From the NCBI GenBank assembly GCA_031278795.1, contig JAITJT010000255.1, positions 1 to 7,585 of the forward strand: 7,585 bases of DNA, written 5' to 3'. Numbering within the stretch: the first letter of the stretch is position 1; each line of letters starts with the position of its first letter. A program made the translations under genes and the position numbers. The notes beneath the pieces were generated by a model that had not been told where the DNA came from, ran no database searches, and saw only the letters and a list, made by a program, of their open reading frames with translations. The stretch comes from Deltaproteobacteria bacterium. GTDB lineage: Bacteria; Desulfobacterota; Desulfarculia; Adiutricales; Adiutricaceae. Shown piece by piece: positions 1-5,766 of the stretch.

Positions 1-67
1 AAAAAAACTGTTATAAGCTGTCATGAGAAATTGTTATATAAATTTAAGCTAAAGGAGAACCTTTTGA

Positions 68-202
68 ATGGTGAAAAATAGCTTTATCTTGGGTTCTCAC
101 CAAAGTCGTGAACGGTTACCGAAGGTTTATTTGAGAGGCATTTTTGAATTTTTTTTATCTTCAAAAGATAATTCATGGGTCGAGTCTGGGAATCAAAAGT
201 GA
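68..202 (+). CDS. Candidate 44-aa small protein, unknown function
   Basis: An ATG at 68 opens 44 codons ending in TGA at 200-202. A good Shine-Dalgarno, AAAGGAG at 51-57, lies 10 nt upstream. The peptide begins MVKNSFILGS and ends ESGNQK. It is mixed in character, with a short hydrophobic stretch (GIFEFFL, about residues 24-30), and has no signal peptide or motif I recognise. The ribosome site is partly enclosed in a small hairpin (AAAGG 51-55 pairs with CCTTT 60-64, loop AGAA), and GAGAACC (55-61) can alternatively pair with GGTTCTC (92-98), so start access could be controlled by RNA folding. The next gene begins 47 nt downstream, making a two-gene unit possible. The case rests on the Shine-Dalgarno and uninterrupted frame alone; chance is a real alternative in AT-rich DNA. 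Confidence 0.28.
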   Translation: MVKNSFILGSHQSRERLPKVYLRGIFEFFLSSKDNSWVESGNQK

Positions 203-249
203 AAAAGCTCTAAAATCACTCATAAATCATGCATAAGGAGTCTAGATAA

Positions 250-759
250 GTGTCAAAGGAGGATGAGTTCAAGCCCAAACAATCAAAGCTTGTAAAAGTT
301 CAAGCTAAGCCACGAAGAGATCCATGGGGTAAGCTCTTAGGCATTGAGCTACCTCTGTATGTTGAGAAGGTGGATATTAACTTTAAAAAACACAAAGTCT
401 TGGCATTTGTTTCCTATTACCCTGACTCTACATTTACGTGTCCGGTCTGTGGAGCGGAAGATCTACTAATTCATAGCCATAGAATGCGGAACATTCAAAC
501 TTTGGATGTATTAAATTTTAAAGGGTTCGTTAGACTAAAACACCCAAAAGTGCTTTGCCCAAAGTGTGGCGTAAAACCAATTGAACTCCCCTTTGTTCGC
601 ATACGGTCAACCTTGAGCAAATCCTTGGAAAGGTATATAGTTGAGATGTGCCAAATATATCCAGTGCGAGTTGTCTCCAAAATGACTGAAGTGCCTTACG
701 GTCAGATATTAAATCTTATGCAACTCGCAAGAATTGTGCCCAAAGATTATACACCTTAA
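250..759 (+). CDS. ISL3-type transposase N-terminal fragment (zinc finger + HTH), lacks DDE domain
   Basis: A GTG start at 250 is set by AAGGAG at 235-240, 9 nt upstream. The 169-aa product matches the front of ISL3-family transposases: WGKLLGIE at residues 26-33, two zinc-binding CPxC knuckles (C64/C67 and C103/C106) separated by a basic strand region, then a predicted helix-turn-helix at about 120-160. In ISL3 elements this part binds the terminal inverted repeats. Full ISL3 transposases are roughly 400 aa or more. The DDE catalytic domain is absent, and no continuation is found downstream in any frame up to 1510. It therefore cannot transpose alone. It is either a truncated insertion-sequence relic or a retained DNA-binding protein; the intact frame and good ribosome site leave the second open. 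Its G+C (about 42 to 47% in sampled stretches) is lower than the other genes here, consistent with acquisition. Family assignment is by remembered pattern, not a search. Confidence 0.72.
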   Translation: MSKEDEFKPKQSKLVKVQAKPRRDPWGKLLGIELPLYVEKVDINFKKHKVLAFVSYYPDSTFTCPVCGAEDLLIHSHRMRNIQTLDVLNFKGFVRLKHPKVLCPKCGVKPIELPFVRIRSTLSKSLERYIVEMCQIYPVRVVSKMTEVPYGQILNLMQLARIVPKDYTP

Positions 760-833
760 GCTTTTTGCACGTGCCTCTATAATGACTTAAACTTGAGTTA
801 AAAACCTTGCTAAAAGGTGTAATCTTTGTTTTT
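741..833 (+). terminator. Long imperfect inverted repeat with T-run at the end of the ISL3-type gene (terminator-like)
   Basis: The arm at 741-761 pairs with 809-828: nine pairs (CAAAGATTA with TAATCTTTG), a two-base bulge, then six pairs (CACCTT with AAGGTG), then AGC with GCT. The loop of 47 nt contains the palindrome GCACGTGC (766-773). TTTTT follows at 829-833. The left arm overlaps the last codons and stop of the ISL3-type gene. The T-run favours a transcription terminator, but the loop is long for an intrinsic one. A remnant transposon end or a cruciform is the alternative. Confidence 0.4.
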
Positions 834-920
834 GATTATATTATGATGATATGTGTTCTTTTTTTTTATGATTTGCTATAAACAGTATATGCTCCACTGA
901 TTAAATAATTTTTGTTTTAA

Positions 921-1019
921 CGATAAATAAACGAAAAATAAGCGATAAATAAACGAAAAATAAACGAAAAATAAGCGATAAACAAACGCAAAATAAGCGA
1001 TAAATAAACGAAAAATAGA
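921..1019. repeat. Nine-unit tandem array of an 11-bp repeat
   Basis: Nine consecutive 11-mers fill exactly 99 bp with consensus CGAWAAATAAR. They start at 921, 932, 943, 954, 965, 976, 987, 998 and 1009. Units alternate mainly between CGATAAATAAA and CGAAAAATAAG; variants are CGATAAACAAA (976), CGCAAAATAAG (987) and CGAAAAATAGA (1009). A two-unit super-repeat of 22 bp is visible, broken once where the CGAAAAATAAR type occurs twice in succession (954 and 965). The period is close to one helical turn, so the A-rich parts are roughly in phase, a property linked to intrinsic DNA bending. The array is read directly from the sequence; a bending or protein-binding role is inference. Confidence 0.93.
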
Positions 1020-1033
1020 CGCGTGTTTCAAAG

Positions 1034-1098
1034 TTTTTACATTTTGTCTTTTTTTTGCTTTTTTTTGTATATTTTTTTTCATATATATATATTTTTTT
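1034..1098. repeat. Cluster of T-tracts and an (AT)n run
   Basis: Directly after the 11-bp array the plus strand switches from A-rich to T-rich. T-runs lie at 1034-1038, 1042-1045, 1049-1056, 1059-1066, 1072-1079 and 1092-1098, with alternating AT at 1081-1091. The runs are interrupted by single G, C or GTA-type breaks. Such DNA may be curved or easily melted. No gene or promoter is evident in it. Confidence 0.7.
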
Positions 1099-1103
1099 GC
1101 CCT

Positions 1104-1159
1104 AGGACAAAACAAATCCCCGTCAAAATCCCCCATAATCATCCCGCCACTTTTGTCCT
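1104..1159. repeat. Perfect 9-bp inverted repeat enclosing a C-rich segment
   Basis: AGGACAAAA (1104-1112) is the exact reverse complement of TTTTGTCCT (1151-1159). The 38-nt interior carries C-runs of four, five and three bases, so the minus strand has G-runs that might stack. There is no T-run on the plus side, so it is not a plus-strand intrinsic terminator. Function unknown. Confidence 0.55.
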
Positions 1160-1510
1160 GACTTGCCGCTTTCACCTGTTGGAAAAAAACCCAAAATAAT
1201 AATAAAATGAATGGAGGCTAAAGCCGGAATGCTAGCTTTTAAATAAATGCCATTTTCCCTATGTTTTATCCTTTCGTTTGAAGTAGAGGTTTTTCAGTCA
1301 ACAAGAAAAAGTTTGCATCTTCAATTTAAGATAGTTGGACACTTATTTAAATTCCCAGATAGGTGACTATCTAGGATGCTTTCGAGCTTGCACCGTGGCA
1401 CCTTTTCTAAATTTATCTTGAAAAATTCGTGGATAAATGTTAAAAGATAATGTTTTAGCTATTCTCTTATCCCAAACATCTTGAAAGGCTTTTTTTTAGC
1501 TTGGGATCAT

Positions 1511-1657
1511 TTGAAAGTGAGAGTGATCTTTCACTTTTGGAAAAAGATCTCGACTCTTCTGGCTTTGGCACTATGTTTGGGATTCCTGGTTCACACTATA
1601 TATAGTGGCGCTCTTGCAAAGGGCGTAGATGAATATGACTCTTCCCCACAAAAGTAG
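1511..1657 (+). CDS. Candidate 48-aa exported small protein overlapping the SPOR gene
   Basis: This frame ends at TAG 1655-1657 and is open back to a stop at 1457-1459. Possible starts are TTG 1511, GTG 1517 or GTG 1523; none has a strong ribosome site, and GGGA at 1503-1506 weakly favours TTG 1511. The translation has a textbook signal-peptide layout: a basic N-region (HFWKK), a hydrophobic core (STLLALALCLGFLV), then SGALA followed by KGVDEYD, with an Ala-Leu-Ala cleavage site. Only about 12 residues would remain after cleavage. It overlaps the start of the SPOR lipoprotein gene (1629) by 29 nt in another frame, so it could couple translation of that gene. Alternatives: a leftover N-terminus of a decayed secreted-protein gene, or chance. 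The ordered signal features make chance less likely. Confidence 0.42.
   Translation: MKVRVIFHFWKKISTLLALALCLGFLVHTIYSGALAKGVDEYDSSPQK
1577..1606 (+). promoter_or_regulatory. Possible sigma70-type promoter overlapping a 14-bp palindrome
   Basis: TTGGGA (1577-1582) and TATAGT (1601-1606) are separated by 18 bp and match the consensus boxes at four and five of six positions. The -10 box lies in the perfect palindrome CACTATATATAGTG (1594-1607), a plausible operator. The site is 23 to 53 bp upstream of the SPOR gene start. It also lies inside the small candidate frame at 1511-1657, so if that frame is coding, some of this pattern may be coincidental. Confidence 0.25.
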
Positions 1658-3164
1658 AAGCTTAACGCTCCTAGAAAGCGGATCCCTTAAGTTAAGAGGC
1701 GCCCTCGCGCGGCTCTGTGTCTTGGGGCTCACGGCCCTCCTTTTCCTCTCCTGCGGCGGGAAAGGGGGCTCCGCGGACTCGGTGAGCTCTGATGCGGCTA
1801 GCTTGATTGTCTCCGGAGGCGACATGACCGAGGGTGTGGCGCCCGTCACTAGCCTATCATCGGCCAAGTTTTACGCGGTCTGGGTGGGAAGTTACCTGGA
1901 CGTGGGCCCGGCCCAGCGGGCGGTGTCCTCCTTCCAGAAACAGGGATTTACCTCCTTTTCCGTGAAAAAGACCTTAGAGGAGAGGAGTAAGCTAATAACC
2001 AGCAGGAAAGTTGGGGATTTCTTTTTAGTCTTGGTGGGGCTTTTCGCGGAAAAGGATGACGCCAACAACCTAGGAAAGCGCCTCCAGGCCCAGGGCCTGG
2101 TGGGCAACTGGCAGCTGGTGCCCTCGGATAAGCCCAGCGAGCTGGACAACTTCCAGCAGCAGACCCAGCCTTTGGTTCAGCAGTCCGAGTCGGTCACCAC
2201 TTTCGCCCAGGAAAAGGCCGGGGCGCCCCTTTCGCCCAAGTCTCCGGTGGTTACCGGAGAGGGCTTCCGGAAGATGGTCTACGGTCGTTTCATAGGCAGC
2301 TACCGGGACCCCCTGGAGGCCAAGCAGCAGGCCAGGAGGCTCACGTCCGCGGGCTGGCCCGCGGCCGTGGAGGAGACCCGGGAGGGGGGAGGCATGTGGT
2401 ACCGGGTCTATCTTGCCGAGAGCAAGGATCCGGTGGACTTCAAGACCACCCCGGCCAAGCTGGACGAGGCCCGGGGCTCGGCCATGAGGCAGCCAGGCAT
2501 GGTGCTCTTAATTGACGGGTCAGGGCTCAAGGGTGTCTGGGGCACGGTGAAGCCCCTAGAGGACCGCACGGACGCCTCGGCTTGCGCCGGGTACTCCCAG
2601 GCGGGTAGGATGCTCACCTCCATTGAGCGACTGGTTAGCTATATTCCAGATAACGGAGCGCTCATGATGGTGAAGCCTCTGGCCTACAAGCCGCCCTCCA
2701 ATATAGTGGAGAAGGTCACGAGGCCAGTTAAGAACTGGTGGACAGAGGACGACTCTTCCTTAGCCGAGGTCAAGGCGCCTTACGGCCCGGCCATCTACAA
2801 CCGTCCGGAGGTTCTAAAGAGCATTAAGAGCCTCAAGGTGGACGTGAAGCCGGCGCCTTTGGCGCCGGAGCTTCAGACCCTGGAGCTTGCGGCCATTCCA
2901 GGAAAAAAGACCGTCATCCTGTTTTCAGACTTTAGGGCCGAGGATACAAACAGCCGGGCCACCTCCGCCCTGGGCGGGCTCAAGGGCCAGTACGGCGGCT
3001 CACTGGACTTCATAGTGGTCTACGGGGACACGGACGACGTCGGCTACAAGCTGGCGGGTGATTTGGCCCAGACCGGAGGCGGGGGCGAGGCCTGGAGCGG
3101 CTGCCAGCTTCTGGCGGACAACGCTTATTTTGAGAGATTCATCAAGCGGGTTTTTAGGCGATAA
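1629..3164 (+). CDS. Lipoprotein with two SPOR domains and a degenerate VWA-like domain
   Basis: The 511-aa product starts at ATG 1629, directly after an in-frame TAG; ATG 1635 is an equally plausible start, with AAAGGG at 1618-1623 serving either. A basic, hydrophobic signal (about residues 23-41) ends LFLSC, giving a lipid-modified Cys42 followed by a Gly/Ser-rich tether, so an envelope, probably outer-membrane, lipoprotein is expected. SPOR domain 1 spans about 80-165 (FYAVWVGSY) and SPOR domain 2 about 217-265 (YGRFIGSY, then WYRVYLA); SPOR domains bind glycan strands stripped of stem peptides, typically at division sites. A glutamine-rich linker joins them. The C-terminal part, about 289-510, resembles VWA-like domains of lipoproteins (LLIDGSG at 293-299, VILFSDF at 429-435, then VVYGDTDD). 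Expected metal-site residues are altered: Leu300 for the second Ser, Ala409 for the Thr. SPOR assignment is firm; the VWA reading is moderate. Confidence 0.93.
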   Translation: MNMTLPHKSRSLTLLESGSLKLRGALARLCVLGLTALLFLSCGGKGGSADSVSSDAASLIVSGGDMTEGVAPVTSLSSAKFYAVWVGSYLDVGPAQRAVSSFQKQGFTSFSVKKTLEERSKLITSRKVGDFFLVLVGLFAEKDDANNLGKRLQAQGLVGNWQLVPSDKPSELDNFQQQTQPLVQQSESVTTFAQEKAGAPLSPKSPVVTGEGFRKMVYGRFIGSYRDPLEAKQQARRLTSAGWPAAVEETREGGGMWYRVYLAESKDPVDFKTTPAKLDEARGSAMRQPGMVLLIDGSGLKGVWGTVKPLEDRTDASACAGYSQAGRMLTSIERLVSYIPDNGALMMVKPLAYKPPSNIVEKVTRPVKNWWTEDDSSLAEVKAPYGPAIYNRPEVLKSIKSLKVDVKPAPLAPELQTLELAAIPGKKTVILFSDFRAEDTNSRATSALGGLKGQYGGSLDFIVVYGDTDDVGYKLAGDLAQTGGGGEAWSGCQLLADNAYFERFIKRVFRR

Positions 3165-3215
3165 ATGATGCATGCCTTCTTGATCAATTCCGTAATTATC
3201 TTTGGCCTGAGATAA
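3165..3215 (+). CDS. Possible 16-aa leader peptide before the lyase gene
   Basis: An ATG immediately follows the SPOR gene stop (TAAATG, 3162-3167) and opens 16 codons, MMHAFLINSVIIFGLR, ending at TAA 3213-3215. AGG at 3156-3158 is a weak ribosome site, and reinitiation from the upstream stop is possible. The stop lies inside the hairpin at 3204-3223, a geometry seen in leader-peptide control. E. coli tnaC, which regulates tryptophanase, needs a key Trp and a terminal Pro; neither is present here, so any control would be different. Such a short frame may be chance. Confidence 0.2.
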   Translation: MMHAFLINSVIIFGLR

Positions 3216-3223
3216 ATCGGGCC
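3204..3223 (+). promoter_or_regulatory. Intergenic hairpin between SPOR and lyase genes
   Basis: GGCCTGA (3204-3210) pairs with TCGGGCC (3217-3223) over seven positions with one G-T wobble and a six-base loop, GATAAA. No T-run follows, so it is not a complete intrinsic terminator. It lies 30 nt before the lyase start and could affect processing, attenuation or ribosome access. Confidence 0.4.
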
Positions 3224-3253
3224 TTCAATCCGACAATAGAAAGTTGAGGACAA

Positions 3254-4717
3254 ATGCCTGATCACACTTACGCCAGGGTGCTTTTCTTCTCCGGCGAGAA
3301 CGTCCCGCTGGAGCTCCACAAGGCCCGCATGGTGCAGAGGGTTTACCTGCGCCCCATTGAGGAACGCCTCAAGATAATAACCGCGGCCGGCAACAACACC
3401 TTCCTACTTCCCAATAGAGACGTCTTTTTGGACATGCTCACCGACTCCGGGGTTAACGCCATGAGCGAGGCCCAGTACGCGGCCATGCTCTTGGCAGACG
3501 ACAGCTACGCGGGCTCTGAGACCTTTTACCGCCTGGAGAAGACCGTGAAGGAATTCTTTGGCGTGCCCTATTTCCTTCCCGCGCACCAGGGCCGGGCCTG
3601 TGAAAATATCCTGGCCACCACCTACGTGGCCCCGGGCTCAACCGTCATCACCAACTTCCACTTCACCACCACCAAGGCCCATATCACCAGGATGGGAGGC
3701 TCGGTCTTTGAGACCGTGGCGGACGACGCGTCCGTCACCGAGAGCGACAATCCCTTTAAAGGGAACTATGATATGGACAAGTTCAAGGGATTCGTGGAGT
3801 CCAAGGGCCCGGAGAGCGTGGCCTTCGTGCGCATAGAGCTGGGCACCAACCTCATAGGCGGACAACCCATATCCTTGGAGAACATGCGCAAGGTCTCGGA
3901 GTACGCCAAGTCCAAGGGCCTCAAGGTGGTCATGGACGCCTCCCTTCTGGCGGACAACCTCTACTTCATAAAGACCAGGGAAAAGTCTTGCGAGAAGAAG
4001 CCTCTGGAGGATATTGTCCATGAGATATCCGATCTCTGTGACATAATCTATTTCTCAGGAAGAAAGCTGGGCTGCGCCCGGGGCGGAGGGATTGCCGTTA
4101 GGTCCGAGGAGGACTACCGCAAGATGAGGGATCTAGTACCCCTCTTTGAGGGCTTCCTCACTTACGGCGGCATGTCCGTGCGCGAGATGGAGGCCATAAA
4201 CGTAGGCCTTCAGGAGACCCTGGACATAGATATCATCAGCCAGACACCTATCTTTGTGGAGGCCTTGGGCCGCGAGCTGGATGCCAAGGGTGTGCCGGTG
4301 GTGAAACCCTTTGGGGGCTTAGGCTGCCACCTGGACGCTATGAAGTTCGTTCCCCACATCCCCCAGGAACAGTACCCGGCCGGAGCCCTGGGCTCGGCCG
4401 TCTATCTAGCGGGCGGCATAAGGGGCATGGAGCGCGGCACCCTTTCCGAGCAGAGAAAGCACGACGGCTCGGAAACGCTTTCCAACATGGAGCTCTTGCG
4501 CCTGGCCATTCCCAAGAGGGTATTCACTCTCTCCCAGATAAAATACGTAGCCGACCGGGTGGCCTGGCTCCATGAGCATAGGGACTTGATTGGCGGTCTA
4601 ACCTTTCAAGAGGAGCCCGCTACCTTGCGCTTCTTCCTGGGGCTTTTAAAACCCGTGGGCGACTGGCAGGAGAAGCTGGTTAAGGCCTTCTTAAAGGACA
4701 TGCCCAATGGATTGTAA
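3254..4717 (+). CDS. PLP-dependent beta-eliminating lyase, tryptophanase / tyrosine phenol-lyase family
   Basis: The 487-aa cytosolic enzyme should split an aromatic amino acid into pyruvate, ammonia and indole (from Trp) or phenol (from Tyr). ATG 3254 has GAGGA at 3246-3250, close but usable. Family landmarks, aligned from memory to E. coli TnaA and Citrobacter tyrosine phenol-lyase (TPL): LTDSG at 62-66, Tyr85 in SYAGS, HQGR at 111-114, Phe137, Asn199 in TNLIGGQP, Asp228 (pyridine nitrogen), Schiff-base Lys271 in SGRKLG, and carboxylate-binding Arg416. Specificity positions look TPL-like: Thr138 (TPL Thr124), Arg394 in MERG (TPL Arg381) and Phe460 (TPL Phe448, His463 in TnaA). Yet the Arg that contacts the cofactor in both enzymes (TPL Arg217) is Leu231. 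I believe anaerobe proteins with this KLGCARGGG signature are usually annotated tryptophanase, so no symbol is given. The N-terminus is about 16 residues longer than TPL. A strong terminator follows, and no amino-acid permease lies adjacent. Confidence 0.95.
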   Translation: MPDHTYARVLFFSGENVPLELHKARMVQRVYLRPIEERLKIITAAGNNTFLLPNRDVFLDMLTDSGVNAMSEAQYAAMLLADDSYAGSETFYRLEKTVKEFFGVPYFLPAHQGRACENILATTYVAPGSTVITNFHFTTTKAHITRMGGSVFETVADDASVTESDNPFKGNYDMDKFKGFVESKGPESVAFVRIELGTNLIGGQPISLENMRKVSEYAKSKGLKVVMDASLLADNLYFIKTREKSCEKKPLEDIVHEISDLCDIIYFSGRKLGCARGGGIAVRSEEDYRKMRDLVPLFEGFLTYGGMSVREMEAINVGLQETLDIDIISQTPIFVEALGRELDAKGVPVVKPFGGLGCHLDAMKFVPHIPQEQYPAGALGSAVYLAGGIRGMERGTLSEQRKHDGSETLSNMELLRLAIPKRVFTLSQIKYVADRVAWLHEHRDLIGGLTFQEEPATLRFFLGLLKPVGDWQEKLVKAFLKDMPNGL

Positions 4718-4761
4718 GATAGCTAGTTTATATTTAACTAGAAAGGCCTTTTAAGGCTAAG

Positions 4762-4824
4762 TCGTCGGGTTTTGTGGCTACAAACAAAGCTTTGTAGCTA
4801 CAAAGCTCATGACGAGTTTTTTTT
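4762..4824 (+). terminator. Strong rho-independent terminator after the lyase gene
   Basis: TCGTC (4762-4766) pairs with GACGA (4811-4815). After a two-base bulge (4809-4810), GGGT pairs with GCTC including wobbles, and TTTGTGGCTACAAA (4771-4784) pairs with TTTGTAGCTACAAA (4791-4804) with one wobble. The loop is CAAAGC, and eight T follow at 4817-4824. The inner part is also a 20-bp perfect palindrome (4788-4807). It lies 45 nt after the lyase stop and should end that transcript. A smaller hairpin (CTAGTT 4723-4728 with AACTAG 4736-4741) precedes it. Confidence 0.9.
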
Positions 4825-5766
4825 CTTGATGTGTTCTTTTTCTGATAAGGATCCTAGCTTATCTAGATTTGTTCTTTTGTGTTTTGTAACCGGGTTTGTC
4901 TTGATAAGTTTTCTATTATATTTACAACGGGGCGTAACTAAATTACGAAATCTAGTGAATTATAAGGGAGCTAGGTTAATTTAGGTAAATAATTCAACTG
5001 GAATTATTGCTCCAAGCTTTTTAATGGATATGTTTGCGGAGGAATTAAAAATCCATCCGGCACCAATAAAGTTTTCCTGATAATACAAATTTATTTTTAG
5101 CAATGTTTAGTAACCGTAAGCCTGGGAGAGCGTTTAAGAAGCACTTAAAGCAAAATATTATGAGCGTAAAATTGAGGGCGAAGAATAAATTTTTGCGAAG
5201 GCTCTTCGTTAAAAGTAAATTTTTAGGTACAGGAAGGCGTCTTTTCTTTCCGTATTTTCAAACATATTACCAAATATTTTTGCATGTTTTCCAAAATTAA
5301 AACATGATTATACCTAAAAAACTTTTACGATGATAATATAATAATATCTTGACGATCTAGAAATTTTCCTTCTGTTAGCTGCTTAAATGTTTATAAAGAA
5401 TCAAGATTAACCCTGAAAATATTCATATAGTTTATTTCGTTTATTTTTATATCTAAGCTAAAGACTATGCTAAAAAATATATGTTGCGACTCTTAGCCTG
5501 AATCTTACCAAAAGATGCCTAAAACACTTGCTCATTTGCGATGTATTTAGATAAATTTAAATTTTTATTTAAATTAGAGTTATTCCCAAGATCTAAGGTT
5601 TTTTTGTTGATCTAGCTAATGAATCGAAAAAAATTTTTTTTTAATTGATGTGATAATTTGTCCTAAAAAACCATGAGTCTCAAATTTTTTAATAATTTAA
5701 TTTAACCCCTAAAGTTTGTTTAATTTAACCTCAATTAAGTTTGTTAAAGTTTTTGGATTTCACCCC
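4825..5766. other. AT-rich spacer of about 940 bp without a convincing gene
   Basis: A sampled stretch is about 22% G+C. A 65-codon basic frame (5103-5300) and a hydrophobic frame reaching 4984 lack ribosome sites. A plus frame ending at TGA 5078-5080 reads protein-like for about 30 residues (GIIAPSF, then MDMFAEELK) and might be the tail of a decayed gene; I do not recognise it. Perfect hairpins include AATAATTC/GAATTATT (4988-4995, 5001-5008) and AATTTAAAT/ATTTAAATT (5554-5562, 5567-5575). A promoter for the next gene probably lies near the right end, but the composition gives too many -10-like matches to choose one. Confidence 0.6.
5694..5748. repeat. Imperfect direct repeat upstream of the membrane-protein gene
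   Basis: Two copies of a motif of roughly 25 to 29 bp abut. Each has the order AATTTAACC, then an A/T-rich middle, then AAGTTTGTT (first copy about 5696-5720, second about 5722-5745). The second carries extra bases in the middle. They lie 20 to 70 bp upstream of the preferred start at 5767 and might be a paired regulatory site or simply duplicated low-complexity DNA. Confidence 0.4.

Larger units (their letters stand above)
834..1510. other. AT-rich spacer without a convincing gene
   Basis: No plus-strand frame here has both length and a ribosome site. A 99-codon minus-strand frame (876-1175) runs through the 11-bp array and the T-tracts, so its sequence is dictated by the repeats. A 39-codon plus frame (1247-1366) has no nearby Shine-Dalgarno. 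The spacer holds the tandem array at 921-1019, T-tracts at 1034-1098, the inverted repeat at 1104-1159, and another inverted repeat, ATCCCAA (1470-1476) with TTGGGAT (1501-1507), enclosing a seven-T run at 1491-1497. Confidence 0.6.

Noticed and set aside
1116..1149. Possible G-quadruplex on the minus strand
   Set aside because: Only three G-runs of three or more are present, so a stable three-layer structure is not supported.
876..1175. 99-codon minus-strand frame
   Set aside because: It is read through the 11-bp array and T-tracts, so the protein is a repeat artefact (FVYRLFF-type repeats); composition is low-complexity and no credible ribosome site or homology is seen.
1247..1366. 39-codon plus frame
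   Set aside because: No suitably spaced ribosome site, no recognisable motif, and typical chance length for this composition.
1566..1580. Sigma54-like promoter (TGGCAC, then TTGG after five bases)
   Set aside because: The essential GC at the -12 element is GG, so it fails the core requirement.
3638..4021. 127-codon minus-strand frame, and other long minus frames inside the genes
   Set aside because: These are shadows in the opposite strand of the GC-rich lyase, SPOR and membrane-protein genes, whose plus-strand products carry clear family motifs or signal/membrane features.
4772..4984. 70-codon plus frame with a hydrophobic segment
   Set aside because: Its TTG start lies inside the lyase terminator hairpin; the internal ATG at 4829 follows the T-run and has no ribosome site.
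5103..5300. 65-codon very basic plus-strand frame
   Set aside because: No Shine-Dalgarno, about 22 to 30% G+C DNA, and Lys/Arg/Phe-rich content expected from AT-rich sequence. Kept only as a remote possibility.
5716..5766. 17-residue N-terminal extension of the membrane protein from TTG 5716
   Set aside because: The extension is AT-rich spacer-like DNA with no ribosome site; starting at ATG 5767 gives a normal signal sequence.
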